Shown here: positions 41,951 through 50,146 of the stretch, in pieces
How positions within the stretch are numbered: position 1 is the stretch's first letter
Layout: every line of letters begins with the position of its first letter
IMG/VR virus record: IMGVR_UViG_3300027985_000700
Location: 44,397 to 108,396 of that record
DNA: 64,000 bases
Direction: 5' to 3' (one strand)
Source of the DNA: a virus
Program-made: the position numbers and the translations under genes
The notes under the pieces: model-generated
What the model was told of the DNA's origin: nothing
What the model saw: the letters and a program-made list of their open reading frames with translations, nothing else
Database searches by the model: none

Positions 41951-42159
41951 CACCTAGTTTAATAAAACAATTACGTGAAATTACAGGTAGTGGTATGTGT
42001 GAATGTAAGAAAGTATTAGAAGTAACTAATGGTAATTTGGATGATGCAATTGCCTTATTGTGGGAAACAGGGATAGCCGTAAACACTAGAATATCAAGGT
42101 GTAAAACGTATGAGGAAGCCTACAAAATTATGAAAAGTAATAGAAATGGGGAGAAATAA
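41938..42159 (+). CDS. Stand-alone EF-Ts N-terminal (TS-N/UBA-like) domain
   Basis: 73 residues. [20 protein letters not shown] followed by [20 protein letters not shown] matches the N-terminal domain of elongation factor Ts, including the conserved R-x-x-TG-x-GM and NG-x-x-x-x-A pattern. The EF-Ts core and dimerisation domains are absent. In full EF-Ts this domain contacts EF-Tu. A free copy may bind EF-Tu to favour phage translation or tRNA use (inference). Overlaps the previous gene by 13 bases. Confidence 0.88.
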   Translation: METIAPSLIKQLREITGSGMCECKKVLEVTNGNLDDAIALLWETGIAVNTRISRCKTYEEAYKIMKSNRNGEK

Positions 42160-42506
42160 TGCCAACAGTAAAAATAGTTAACAACAATGATTTTATTAAT
42201 GATGAAATATCAATAAATAATGGAGACTTAATTATAATATACAAAGGAACAGATGTTATTAATCATTTATTTGTATCTTCTTACAGGGGAGATGAGGTAG
42301 GACAACACAATAGACAATATTGTAGTGTTATACAATTAGAATCAGGTCTTTTATACAAAAATAGTCCTTTAAAAAGAAAAACAAATGTAGCCGAATTAAA
42401 AAATTATTTATTTGAAAATTATTCTACCTACCAAAATTGTTATTTGTTTAAAATAATAAAAAATAAAAATTATAGTTTAAACATTAAATTAAAGGAAGGT
42501 GACTAA
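42159..42506 (+). CDS. Hypothetical protein, 115 aa
   Basis: [20 protein letters not shown]..., GDLIIIYKGTDVINHLFVSS, helical Lys-rich end. ATG overlaps the stop of the TS-N gene (TAATG), so translation is coupled. No family recognised. Confidence 0.7.
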   Translation: MPTVKIVNNNDFINDEISINNGDLIIIYKGTDVINHLFVSSYRGDEVGQHNRQYCSVIQLESGLLYKNSPLKRKTNVAELKNYLFENYSTYQNCYLFKIIKNKNYSLNIKLKEGD

Positions 42507-42507
42507 A

Positions 42508-42663
42508 ATGGAATTTATAATTACATTATTAATATTTATAATAATTTTACAATATTTTGGTATTGAAATATTTTATAAAAAAGAAAATAAAAAAGTTAAC
42601 ATAACAAAAGAGACTAATAATGTTATAAATAAAATAAAAAAGTGGTTTAATGAAAATTTATAA
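42508..42663 (+). CDS. Small membrane protein, 51 aa
   Basis: MEFIITLLIFIIILQYFGIE (one membrane helix) and a basic cytoplasmic tail KKENKKVNITKETNNVINKI. AAGGAAGGTG upstream. Its end overlaps the next gene by 14 bases. Confidence 0.6.
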   Translation: MEFIITLLIFIIILQYFGIEIFYKKENKKVNITKETNNVINKIKKWFNENL

Positions 42664-42991
42664 CAAAATAACAGAACTTGAAGTTTTAAACTTATTTGGT
42701 AACGTTGAAGTTATAGGTATGGGTTTTGTTCCTAAACGTCTTGTTGTACAAGAACTTAAAACGTCCTTATACCAAGTTAATAAATGTTGTAAAAGTTTAG
42801 TAGAACAGGGTTTTTTAAAAACTTATAAAACAGAGCCATTTCATGATATTGAATATGAAAGTGGTATTGATTATGGTAATAGTTTATCTATTTGGGTAAC
42901 TACTATTACTGATAGTGGTGTAGAAGAATTAAAAAGGAATGATTTATATCATCCTTGGTGGGAAGGAATGAACAAAGATTTATGGAATTAA
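42650..42991 (+). CDS. Winged-helix-like protein, 113 aa
   Basis: ITELEVLNLFGNVEVIGMGF then KRLVVQELKTSLYQVNKCCK-SLVEQGFLKTY reads as a winged helix (recognition helix YQVNKCCKSLV, wing FLKTYKTEP). C-terminus Trp-rich (HPWWEGMNKDLWN). Possible small transcription factor. Confidence 0.6.
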   Translation: MKIYNKITELEVLNLFGNVEVIGMGFVPKRLVVQELKTSLYQVNKCCKSLVEQGFLKTYKTEPFHDIEYESGIDYGNSLSIWVTTITDSGVEELKRNDLYHPWWEGMNKDLWN

Positions 42992-43314
42992 AAGGTTTAC
43001 AAGTAAAAGATATAATTAAAATTCCATCAACTATTTACTTATGTCCTTATTGTGGTAAAAAATTATTAAGTAAAAATAGTTATAGAAATCACCTTATACA
43101 AGGTTATTGTTTAAATTATGACCATGAATATGAACTTAAGAAACAACAATATAATAACTGTGAAATAACAACAAATGAATTTTTCCAGTGGGTAATAGAT
43201 AATGGTTATGATGACGTTTTATATATAAGTGATAAAGAGAAAGAACAACTAAGTGAGGAGTTACGTAACAAATTACAAAATAATTATTTTAATGGGGATG
43301 ATTATTATGAGTAG
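42982..43314 (+). CDS. Zinc-finger-like protein, 110 aa
   Basis: ATG at 42982 chosen over an upstream GTG. IYLCPYCGKKLLSKNSYRNH then CLNYDHEYEL gives a C2-type pair with later His and Cys ligands, like a C2HC finger. C-terminal half acidic and helical. Possible nucleic-acid binding. Confidence 0.6.
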   Translation: MELKGLQVKDIIKIPSTIYLCPYCGKKLLSKNSYRNHLIQGYCLNYDHEYELKKQQYNNCEITTNEFFQWVIDNGYDDVLYISDKEKEQLSEELRNKLQNNYFNGDDYYE

Positions 43315-43552
43315 TTATATTATAAAAGACTACGATAGGTTTTACGACATATATGAAACATTAATATGTAATTATTGTGGTATAACTAACTATGGAGATG
43401 CGAGTGTAAATACAGGTCCTTATAATTTATGTGAAGGTGGTAATAACTTTTATAATTGTAATAAGGCTATGGATTACCTTGTTAATGAACTTGATACGGA
43501 ATCACAACAAGAATTATTATATAAAGGTATAATAGAAAAGAGGAGTTATTAA
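43307..43552 (+). CDS. Cys-rich protein, 81 aa
   Basis: ATG at 43307 (GGGGATG upstream) overlaps the previous gene by 8 bases. ETLICNYCGITNYGDASVN, then NLCEGGNNFYNC: four Cys as two pairs, probably zinc binding. C-terminal helix. Function unknown. Confidence 0.6.
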   Translation: MSSYIIKDYDRFYDIYETLICNYCGITNYGDASVNTGPYNLCEGGNNFYNCNKAMDYLVNELDTESQQELLYKGIIEKRSY

Positions 43553-43779
43553 TGGAAGATACAGAGTTTGGATTTTTTATGGGTATTGTAGTTGTTGGGT
43601 TTTTAGTGTTTATTTTTTGGGCAATATCAACAACAACTACTAAATACTACTATGTAACAGAAGATGGGCATATTGGTATGAGTTACCAATGTAGTACAAC
43701 TGATAATATAAATATTTGTGATGTTAACAATAAGTTAATTATAGTAGATTACTTTGAGAGTAATGAGGAGGAAGATTAA
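43552..43779 (+). CDS. Single-pass membrane protein, 75 aa
   Basis: Residues about 7-26 (GFFMGIVVVGFLVFIFWAIS) form a membrane helix. The remaining outside or inside part YYYVTEDGHIGMSYQCSTTD ends in acidic FESNEEED. Starts on the stop of the previous gene (TAATG). Confidence 0.65.
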   Translation: MEDTEFGFFMGIVVVGFLVFIFWAISTTTTKYYYVTEDGHIGMSYQCSTTDNINICDVNNKLIIVDYFESNEEED

Positions 43780-43780
43780 T

Positions 43781-44488
43781 ATGAATAAAGAACAATTTAT
43801 ACAATTAATAGAAAATTCTAAAATTGATACTAATGGTAATTTATATTATATAGAAGAAATTGGTGTAAAAGAACCTGTTGAAATAGAAAATGATAGTACA
43901 CACAGGGTTTACTTTGGTACTATAACAACTATATGTGCAGATTTACTTGAATTTATAGATCCGGATGATAACAGTTTATGTGATAGACATTTTATAAATG
44001 ATGATACACTTGAATGTAAACTTGTTAGAGAAGAAGTAAAAGTTAAAGAAGAAACTTGTCCTAACCCTAACGGTGAAGAAGGTATATGTTATAATTTTGA
44101 TAGACTTGGTGGACGTTGTGGGTGTATGGATTGTGAATTACTTGATACCTTACCTAATGGTATGTTTAATGAAGGTGATCCATTGCCAGGACTTACAAAA
44201 CAGTTAAATGTACAACATTATTTAACCGCAGTTGATACTTTAATGAATGAATATGATGCCTTTTATTTTCAAAATAAGTATAGTAATTTTGAAAATTGTA
44301 CACATCCAAACGAATTTACAATGTTAAATGATTTGTTGAAGGACGATTTAGTTTCTATGAAAGCTCTTGGTTGGATTAAAAACTGTTACGACTGTTATAA
44401 TGTTAATGATTATGTTAACAATACAAATAGTGCTTTTAGTTACTTAAAAACTAAAATAGAAGAGGTGTTAAATGAAAGAAACAAATGA
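43781..44488 (+). CDS. Hypothetical protein, 235 aa
   Basis: ATG at 43781 with GAGGAGG upstream; a longer frame start is not supported. N-terminal beta part, a Cys cluster EETCPNPNGEEGICYNFDRL-GGRCGCMDCE (six Cys) in the middle, and a helical C-terminus. The Cys cluster suggests a metal site or small disulfide-like module. Not recognised. Confidence 0.65.
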   Translation: MNKEQFIQLIENSKIDTNGNLYYIEEIGVKEPVEIENDSTHRVYFGTITTICADLLEFIDPDDNSLCDRHFINDDTLECKLVREEVKVKEETCPNPNGEEGICYNFDRLGGRCGCMDCELLDTLPNGMFNEGDPLPGLTKQLNVQHYLTAVDTLMNEYDAFYFQNKYSNFENCTHPNEFTMLNDLLKDDLVSMKALGWIKNCYDCYNVNDYVNNTNSAFSYLKTKIEEVLNERNK

Positions 44489-44897
44489 AACATTAAATAG
44501 ATATGTTAATACAGAAGCCCTAAATAAGTACATACAAGTACTAAAATATAATTACACAATAGATGACAATGATATTTCCGATGGTCATCATACATTTAGG
44601 GAATTATACGATTATAGAATGTTGTATAATGCGTTGTTTATAAACCAATGTGCTAAGGATGGTAAAATAGAAGTATATAAATCTAAAAAACATGACGACG
44701 GTTTTGAATGCTTTGGCGGTGGTTGGTTTATAGTTGTAGCAGTATTACCAACTGGAATAGTTGACAACCATTATAAATTAGAGTACTGGGATTTATTTGA
44801 GTGTGAAGAAGCAGAAATTGATAGACAAAAGTATGATGGACATACACCACAAGATGTAGCAAATAGAATGTTTAAATATTTACAAGGAGACTATTAA
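44472..44897 (+). CDS. Hypothetical protein, 141 aa
   Basis: MKETNETLNRYVNTEALNKY..., YTIDDNDISDGHHTFRELYD, and ECFGGGWFIVVAVLPTGIVD NHYKLEYWDLF. The pattern DGHHTF...ELY with a Trp-containing later strand is common in small phage proteins of unknown function. Overlaps the previous gene by 17 bases. Confidence 0.7.
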   Translation: MKETNETLNRYVNTEALNKYIQVLKYNYTIDDNDISDGHHTFRELYDYRMLYNALFINQCAKDGKIEVYKSKKHDDGFECFGGGWFIVVAVLPTGIVDNHYKLEYWDLFECEEAEIDRQKYDGHTPQDVANRMFKYLQGDY

Positions 44898-44898
44898 A

Positions 44899-45255
44899 AT
44901 GAGTGAATATGTAAAAAACAAGGTTATAAGACGTAGGGTGTCAAAAGATTATTATGACTTAATGGAGTTTACACCTTTACATAACGGTTTCGTATTAACA
45001 TTTGGGCTTGATCCAGACACAAGTAAGTACTGTTACTTTTTAGACAAAGTATTATACCATAAGTATGGGGCTAATAGTGGTGATTATGGTAGGGTAAGAG
45101 AATTAACTAACGAAGAGTTAAAACAATATTTACCTGAATTTAAAACACTATTAAAAAGTACTAAAAAGAAAGACTTACGTTATGTAGATTACTGTTATTA
45201 TAATGGTGTAGACAATATGGGGTACTTTGAAGTAGGGGAGTATGATTATGATTAA
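44899..45255 (+). CDS. Hypothetical protein, 118 aa
   Basis: MSEYVKNKVIRRRVSKDYYD start, aromatic-rich centre KYCYFLDKVLYHKYGANSGD, acidic end FEVGEYDYD. AAGGAGAC upstream. No family recognised. Confidence 0.65.
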   Translation: MSEYVKNKVIRRRVSKDYYDLMEFTPLHNGFVLTFGLDPDTSKYCYFLDKVLYHKYGANSGDYGRVRELTNEELKQYLPEFKTLLKSTKKKDLRYVDYCYYNGVDNMGYFEVGEYDYD

Positions 45256-45499
45256 GAGGATATTTAGTAAAAAAGTTTTTAGTTACTTTGTGTCTTATAG
45301 TTATGTAACTAGTAGACATAATGGTAACGGTATGATAGAAATACGTACAACTAAGAAATTAAAATTTAAAGATTTAAGTAAAACCATAGACGTAATATTA
45401 CCTTTTTTACAAGAAATAGTACCTGAAGCTGTAAAAAATAATATTGTAATATTAAATATTATTTTAATGGGAAAGGTTAAAGGTGATAAAAATGAGTAA
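45248..45499 (+). CDS. Hypothetical protein, 83 aa
   Basis: ATG at 45248 preferred because AGGGGAG lies 7 bases upstream (45242 is too close). MIKRIFSKKVFSYFVSYSYV, then beta and helix (FKDLSKTIDVILPFLQEIVP). Resembles small phage proteins that begin with beta strands; not identified. Confidence 0.6.
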   Translation: MIKRIFSKKVFSYFVSYSYVTSRHNGNGMIEIRTTKKLKFKDLSKTIDVILPFLQEIVPEAVKNNIVILNIILMGKVKGDKNE

Positions 45500-45842
45500 T
45501 GACGATAATGTAATAACTAGTTGTAGACCTGAACCCTTTGATATAACAAATATTAAGTCCTTGGATGAAATGAAAAAAGAGTTTGGAGAACAACTTGAAA
45601 GTTATATGTACACCTGTATAGTTGAATTCTTAGAATCCTTAACAAACAATTCAATTGCAGTCTATGACTTAGAAAAAATTAACCAACAACTACTTACTAA
45701 ACTAATGTTTGCATTATGCCCTACTGACCACCAACTTGATGATAGTTACAAACAAAAGTTTAAAGAAGCTATACTTAACAACTTAGATAAAGATACAGAT
45801 ACAATTAGGAAAATACTAAGGGGTATTTGGGATGAACAATAA
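45492..45842 (+). CDS. Hypothetical helical protein, 116 aa
   Basis: ATG at 45492 with AAAGGTG upstream. IKSLDEMKKEFGEQLESYMY, LYLEKINQQLLTK-like helices, and a Lys/Asp-rich end. All-helical appearance. Overlaps neighbours on both sides. Confidence 0.6.
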   Translation: MSNDDNVITSCRPEPFDITNIKSLDEMKKEFGEQLESYMYTCIVEFLESLTNNSIAVYDLEKINQQLLTKLMFALCPTDHQLDDSYKQKFKEAILNNLDKDTDTIRKILRGIWDEQ

Positions 45843-46116
45843 GTGTACAGTTGTAGTAAATGATTTTAAATGGGAAAAAGGTGTAAATGATATTGAGTAC
45901 ATTAAACTACTTGAACAACTTGTACAACACCAAAAAGAAACTATTGGTAATGCTATAAAAAAGTTACACGAAAAAAACTATTATGAAATTGCTTGGGAAG
46001 AACTTAAACAAGTTACCAGCGTAAAAAGAATGGAAAAATTTAATGTTGACAGTATGTTAGATATTAAAGAAATAGAAAAGAAATATAATTTAGGAGGAAA
46101 TTATGAAAGTAAATGA
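45832..46116 (+). CDS. Hypothetical protein, 94 aa
   Basis: MNNKCTVVVNDFKWEKGVND, then helices EYIKLLEQLVQHQKETIGNA. ATG lies within the end of the previous gene (GGGGTATTTGGG region). Not recognised. Confidence 0.6.
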   Translation: MNNKCTVVVNDFKWEKGVNDIEYIKLLEQLVQHQKETIGNAIKKLHEKNYYEIAWEELKQVTSVKRMEKFNVDSMLDIKEIEKKYNLGGNYESK

Positions 46117-46606
46117 TAGAGTTATGTTAGTTAGTGTAGAGAGTGAAGTAAAAGGTCTATACACTGATAGATTAGGTAAAACAGGAATTGTTACTAGAAA
46201 TTATGGTGATTTTGTTAGTATAGCATGGGACGATAATTATTTAGGGTATAATACACCTTATACAAAAAATGTTAAACTATTAGATGACTTATTTAATAAA
46301 CGTTGTTTAAAAAATAATGACTTAGTAACATTTAAAAATGGTACTACAGCATTACTTATAGGTATAGACTTTTATACTGTAAAAGACGGGTTTATTATGA
46401 ACACATTAGAAAGTGCATTAACAGATTATAATGAAGACTTAACTACTATTAATCGTTACCAAAAAAACTTTGATATTGTAAAAATTAGTAGATTAAGTAA
46501 CCAACCACTATATAGTAAAATGTATGAACGTAAACAAGAACGTACATTACAACAACTAAAAGAAGAACTTGGTTATGACTTTACATTAATAGAAGATGAG
46601 GGCTAG
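46103..46606 (+). CDS. Hypothetical protein with SH3/KOW-like N-terminus, 167 aa
   Basis: MKVNDRVMLVSVESEVKGLY, then RLGKTGIVTRNYGDFVSIAW: a small barrel as in KOW or SH3-like domains. A second similar block NNDLVTFKNGTTALLIGIDF lies near residue 70. C-terminus basic and helical. AGGAGG before the ATG. Possible RNA or protein binding. Confidence 0.6.
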   Translation: MKVNDRVMLVSVESEVKGLYTDRLGKTGIVTRNYGDFVSIAWDDNYLGYNTPYTKNVKLLDDLFNKRCLKNNDLVTFKNGTTALLIGIDFYTVKDGFIMNTLESALTDYNEDLTTINRYQKNFDIVKISRLSNQPLYSKMYERKQERTLQQLKEELGYDFTLIEDEG

Positions 46607-46607
46607 T

Positions 46608-46940
46608 ATGGAAGAAATAGTAAAACAGTACTTGCAAGAAAAAGAAAATAAAATAACAGAATTAACTGGTAAACTAGAAGAAGTAACTCGTGAACTTGAA
46701 AGTGAAAAACTTTCACAATGTAATATTGATAATTACTTACAGTTACAAAATTATGTTAAAAAAGATTTAATTAAAACACATGAATACCATTTTAAAAATA
46801 TGGAATTTAAGGATGGTGACTTAGACCAAGGTTGTTATCATTATAATGAACTACGTACATATTTAATTAGTTTTGGTATTACTGACCTTAATTTTATACA
46901 CACATTAATTAACGACGTTTACAACGAAATGGGTAAATAA
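46608..46940 (+). CDS. Coiled-coil protein, 110 aa
   Basis: ATG at 46608, one base after the previous stop. Residues 1-45 (VKQYLQEKENKITELTGKLE-EVTRELESEK) show heptads of a coiled coil. The C-terminal half is globular (GDLDQGCYHYNELRTYLISF). Not recognised. Confidence 0.6.
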   Translation: MEEIVKQYLQEKENKITELTGKLEEVTRELESEKLSQCNIDNYLQLQNYVKKDLIKTHEYHFKNMEFKDGDLDQGCYHYNELRTYLISFGITDLNFIHTLINDVYNEMGK

Positions 46941-46942
46941 GT

Positions 46943-47194
46943 ATGAAAAGGATTGACAAAATTAAAAGTATGTCCTTAGACGAAATGGTTGTTTTCCTTG
47001 AAGACTTATTATACAACGAAGATAGTTGTGAGGGTTTATGTTGTTACGATTGTATGTATTTTGGTACACATCATACTGATAAAAGTTACATAGGTACAGA
47101 ATATGAACACTTGTATGAATGTAAAGGTTGTGAAAATGAAAATGATCCTACCTTAAAAGTTTGGTTAAACAAGGAGGTACAAGATGAAAAGTAA
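46943..47194 (+). CDS. Cys-rich, probably zinc-binding protein, 83 aa
   Basis: SCEGLCCYDCMYFGTHHTDK then YECKGCENEND: Cys/His set C-CCYDC-HH-CKGC. Helical start (MSLDEMVVFLEDLLYNED). Fourth Cys-rich small protein in this operon. Confidence 0.6.
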   Translation: MKRIDKIKSMSLDEMVVFLEDLLYNEDSCEGLCCYDCMYFGTHHTDKSYIGTEYEHLYECKGCENENDPTLKVWLNKEVQDEK

Positions 47195-47423
47195 TGATAT
47201 AGTTTTAAAAAATAAATATGTAGTAAAACAAATACCTAAAACTAATGCCAAAGGTTTTAATACATTAAAAGTTGGTGATATTATAGAAATAACTTTACCA
47301 TTAACTTATGGTAGGGGTAGGGGTTTATATGCTTATTACCCTTTAATTAATGGTATACCTTGTGCTGGTATACCATTAATACAAAAATTAATGAATAAAG
47401 GTATGGTACTTGAGGAGGTATAA
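47184..47423 (+). CDS. Hypothetical protein, 79 aa
   Basis: Strong AAGGAGG. MKSNDIVLKNKYVVKQIPKT, GDIIEITLPLTYGRGRGLYA, beta-rich. Overlaps the previous gene by 11 bases. Confidence 0.65.
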   Translation: MKSNDIVLKNKYVVKQIPKTNAKGFNTLKVGDIIEITLPLTYGRGRGLYAYYPLINGIPCAGIPLIQKLMNKGMVLEEV

Positions 47424-47424
47424 T

Positions 47425-47928
47425 ATGGTAAAATCACGTGGTTTTCATATTTGTAAAAATGGTAAAGATACAATAGTACTAGATGGTACTACTTATAGTG
47501 GTAAGTGGGTTTATGGTTACCATTGGGTAAGTGAAAGTTATTGTTGTTTTGCAAATGAGGGTACTGACAGACACTATATAAGACAACAAAAAAATCATGA
47601 TTGGAATCTTACTTCACAAGAAGATTATGAGGTTATTCCACAAACAGTAGGTTTATTTACAGGGTTAACTGATAAAAATGGTAAAGGTGTTTATAACGGA
47701 GATAAAGTAAAAATGCATTACTTTTTTGAAAATTTTAACCCAGTAAGTTTAGGTGTATACGAAGACGAAAATGAAGTAACAGGTATTGTATGTTGTGATA
47801 ATAAATATGGTACAGTACTTGAAGTACTAAATAGTAATAAAGAATATGTATTTTATCATATATATGATTATGTACAAGAACCAACTGAAGAACTTGAAGT
47901 ACTTGGTAATATGTATATGGAGGTTTAA
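47425..47928 (+). CDS. YopX-family protein, 167 aa
   Basis: ATG at 47425 with GAGGAGG upstream. SGKWVYGYHWVSESYCCFAN, QTVGLFTGLTDKNGKGVYNG-DKVK, ending EELEVLGNMYMEV: the order and wording are those of the YopX family of phage and mobile-element proteins (function unknown). Confidence 0.85.
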   Translation: MVKSRGFHICKNGKDTIVLDGTTYSGKWVYGYHWVSESYCCFANEGTDRHYIRQQKNHDWNLTSQEDYEVIPQTVGLFTGLTDKNGKGVYNGDKVKMHYFFENFNPVSLGVYEDENEVTGIVCCDNKYGTVLEVLNSNKEYVFYHIYDYVQEPTEELEVLGNMYMEV

Positions 47929-47931
47929 ATA

Positions 47932-48282
47932 ATGTACGAAATTAAAAAGGAACTGGACAACAAAAAATATAAAATTATAAATGATCTAAATGTTGAGGGT
48001 ATAGTTATTGACTATGATGATGTTATGGATATATTAGATAAATATGATAATCAACCTGATTTAGAGGAAGATTTAAAAGTAGCATTAAAGGAAACAGTAA
48101 CTATGGGTGACTTAATAAATACCAATAAAGAACTTATAAAGAAGTATGAAGATAAAATAAATGACTTAAATGAAACACGTAATATGTGGTTAGATAAAGG
48201 TAATTATTCTATGGTTGGTAGTTGTGACGATAAAATAAACACACTTTATATGGTAGTACAAGATTTAAGGGGGAGGTACTAA
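47932..48282 (+). CDS. Hypothetical helical protein, 116 aa
   Basis: MYEIKKELDNKKYKIINDLN, then a long helix pair (LKVALKETVTMGDLINTNKE; YEDKINDLNETRNMWLDKGN). Possible coiled coil. Three bases after the YopX stop, with GGAGG upstream. Confidence 0.65.
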   Translation: MYEIKKELDNKKYKIINDLNVEGIVIDYDDVMDILDKYDNQPDLEEDLKVALKETVTMGDLINTNKELIKKYEDKINDLNETRNMWLDKGNYSMVGSCDDKINTLYMVVQDLRGRY

Positions 48283-48561
48283 ATGAAATTAAGAACATTA
48301 ATTGATGAACTTAATAAGTTATACTGTAAATACGGTAATGTTGACGTAATGGTTGACTTCCAAACAGGTGGAGACGGTAATTACAGTTTTTACAACGGTA
48401 GTAAATTACTTACTTACAGTGATGAAACACCTGATACTTTATTTACTAATGTGTTAATAGAAGAAATACTTAGTATTGACGAAGTTACAAATAACACAGG
48501 TAAAGTAACAGGTATAGTATTAAATAATTACAGGAATGGAGGAAATAACAATGATTTATAG
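48283..48561 (+). CDS. Hypothetical protein, 92 aa
   Basis: MKLRTLIDELNKLYCKYGNV-DVMVDFQTGGDG... Such 'TL..L.....G..DV.V' starts are frequent in small phage proteins. GGGGGAGG upstream. Function unknown. Confidence 0.7.
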   Translation: MKLRTLIDELNKLYCKYGNVDVMVDFQTGGDGNYSFYNGSKLLTYSDETPDTLFTNVLIEEILSIDEVTNNTGKVTGIVLNNYRNGGNNNDL

Positions 48562-48745
48562 AGTTATATGGGGTTTAATATGTGCATGGTTATTAAGTGC
48601 ATTTGGGTTTGATACTTTAATGACAAACGGGATATTAGAACTTACAGGGGTTACAATAACAACAAGTACATACTACTTAATTATAGTATTACTTAATGTA
48701 ATGAGACCAAGACGTACTGGCGTTACAATTACAGGCAGTAAATAG
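48551..48745 (+). CDS. Small membrane protein, 64 aa
   Basis: ATG at 48551 with GGAGG upstream. Two hydrophobic stretches (VIWGLICAWLLSAFGF; TYYLIIVLLNVM) then a basic end RPRRTGVTITGSK. Last gene of the 41-48.7 kb operon. Confidence 0.6.
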   Translation: MIYRVIWGLICAWLLSAFGFDTLMTNGILELTGVTITTSTYYLIIVLLNVMRPRRTGVTITGSK

Positions 48746-49147
48746 GAAGCCCTTATAGGCACAAAAAATTTTTTATAAAATTATTAGGCACTTTTAAAAA
48801 TAGGTGTCTTTTAATTTAGCCATTTTTATTTTTGAAATTGGGGAGCCAATAGGGCACTTTTTTTGGGACATTATATACCTCATTTTGGGAGCCTTATAGG
48901 AGCAAAAAAATTGGACTTTATATACCTCACGTAGAGGTTATTTCGACATCGATGTGAAAAGGTAACCACGTGTTAACAAAATATAACCACATAAAAACCC
49001 GTTTTAAACGGTGTAAAATTAAATTAATATAAATATATATAAAAGGTACAAACAACGTTATTTGAGCCATTTAAACGTAAAATAAAAGGGTATATGTATA
49101 TAAATATATATTAATATTAAATAACAATATTAACTGTGTGTTAATTA

Positions 49148-49177
49148 TGTACAATACAACCATAAATGGTGTATAAT
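49148..49177 (+). promoter_or_regulatory. Weak promoter with operator palindrome
   Basis: TATAAT at 49172-49177 with a poor -35 (TGTACA, 49148-49153). The palindrome ACCATAAATGGT is at 49159-49170. No gene directly follows before the next promoter. Confidence 0.5.
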
Positions 49178-49267
49178 ATAATTATACAACCAAGTAATAG
49201 GGTAAAATAAAAAAGTGTAAAGTAAATGTAAATAAATAAACTTTTTTATTAAATTATTAAAAAAAGG

Positions 49268-49296
49268 TTGTATTATACCATTAATGGTGGTATACT
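49268..49296 (+). promoter_or_regulatory. Promoter of the 49389 gene with operator palindrome
   Basis: TTGTAT, 17 bases, TATACT (49291-49296). Operator ACCATTAATGGT at 49277-49288 in the spacer. Confidence 0.8.
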
Positions 49297-49303
49297 ATTA
49301 ATA

Positions 49304-49351
49304 GTTAAACAGAAAGGGTGTTACCAACACCCACCATAGTAACTGTTTAAC
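49304..49351 (+). promoter_or_regulatory. Structured 5' leader of the 49389 gene
   Basis: Outer stem GTTAAACAG/CTGTTTAAC (49304-49312 with 49343-49351) enclosing hairpin GGGTGTT-ACC-AACACCC (49316-49332). It lies just after the transcription start and leaves the downstream ribosome site open. Confidence 0.65.
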
Positions 49352-49365
49352 AGTAAAAAAATAAA

Positions 49366-49381
49366 AAAGTAAAGGTAGGTA
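49366..49381 (+). promoter_or_regulatory. Unusual ribosome site, target of the 62.1 kb RNA
   Basis: AAAGTAAAGGTAGGTA, 8 bases before the ATG. It reads as AAAGGAGG with an inserted T. All 16 bases are complementary to 62142-62157 of the small RNA. Confidence 0.65.
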
Positions 49382-49388
49382 AAAAAAA

Positions 49389-49823
49389 ATGGTAAAAACA
49401 GTTAAAGGTACTAAAATTAGTACAAAAAAGGTTGGTAATAAACCAACAGTTAATAAGGTGGTTAGTAACCCAGTAGTTACATTAACACCTGTTACAACAG
49501 TAACAACAGTTACACCAAATGTAACAGTAACACCACAAACGGTAGGGGTAAAGGTAGTAAATGTTAAACCACAAATTGTATATGTAAAAAGGTTATTACA
49601 TAATTACTTAAAACAAAACGGGTTAAACCATACAAACAGTACAACAACAAAACCACAAGTAATAAGTAATATAACACCACAACAAGTACAACAAGTACAA
49701 ACACAACTTAATACATACTTACAAGGTATTAATACAATTTATAACTATACTACTACACCACAAACATTATACATACAAAACCACTTTATAACACACAGTA
49801 ATAAATATTTAGGGTTAAAATAA
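49389..49823 (+). CDS. Paralogous family member A, 144 aa, Thr/Val-rich
   Basis: N-terminal 55 residues are low-complexity Thr/Val/Pro (VVTLTPVTTVTTVTPNVTV). Then QIVYVKRLLHNYLKQNGLNH and, near the end, LYIQNHFITHSNKYLGLK. The last segment matches the proteins at 50483 and 62308 (YI-x-NH-x-x-x-H-x-x-KY). Codon choice is unusually narrow (ACA, GTA). Own promoter, structured leader and special ribosome site. Function unknown. Confidence 0.75.
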   Translation: MVKTVKGTKISTKKVGNKPTVNKVVSNPVVTLTPVTTVTTVTPNVTVTPQTVGVKVVNVKPQIVYVKRLLHNYLKQNGLNHTNSTTTKPQVISNITPQQVQQVQTQLNTYLQGINTIYNYTTTPQTLYIQNHFITHSNKYLGLK

Positions 49824-49907
49824 CCCTACTTGTTACATAGGGTATAACCAAAAAAGGTTGTACCCCTTGTAATGGGTAATACCATTATAAAAAGGTAGGT
49901 GTAAAAC

Positions 49908-50057
49908 ATGGGTACTAAAAAGTACGGGGTTAAAACATGGGTTAAAACAACCGTTATTGTACTAGTTATGGGGGTAATTAGTGGGTGGTTATGTGTAGGG
50001 TTAGACAACTTATACCAAAACCGTATAAACCAAATACAACAACAAAATAACAACTAG
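49908..50057 (+). CDS. Small membrane protein, 49 aa
   Basis: MGTKKYGVKTWVKTTVIVLV with a membrane helix (TVIVLVMGVISGWLCVGL) and a Gln/Asn-rich tail. Preceded by AAAGGTAGGT, the same unusual ribosome site as gene A. Probably co-transcribed with it. Confidence 0.6.
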   Translation: MGTKKYGVKTWVKTTVIVLVMGVISGWLCVGLDNLYQNRINQIQQQNNN

Positions 50058-50074
50058 TAAAGGGTAGGTAAACA

Positions 50075-50146
50075 ATGTTAAAACTAAGTAAAATAATTAA
50101 GTGGGGATTTACTCCACCAAAAAGAAAAAGAAGAAAAGGAAGATGA
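50075..50146 (+). CDS. Very basic microprotein, 23 aa
   Basis: MLKLSKIIKWGFTPPKRKRR KGR, ending in TGA. Ribosome site GGGTAGGTA. A terminator follows at once. Very short, so coding is plausible but unproven. Confidence 0.45.
   Translation: MLKLSKIIKWGFTPPKRKRRKGR

Larger units (their letters stand above)
48746..49388. other. Gene-free A/T-rich region with short repeats (possible origin)
   Basis: 643 bases without a credible gene. Three related blocks GGRAGCC(N)TATAGGNGCA near 48748, 48841 and 48887, each followed by an A or T run. TTATATACCTCA occurs twice (48871, 48919), then ATAACCAC repeats and long A/T tracts with two promoters and their palindromes. Repeats plus A/T-rich DNA fit a replication origin or packaging region; not proven. 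Confidence 0.45.
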
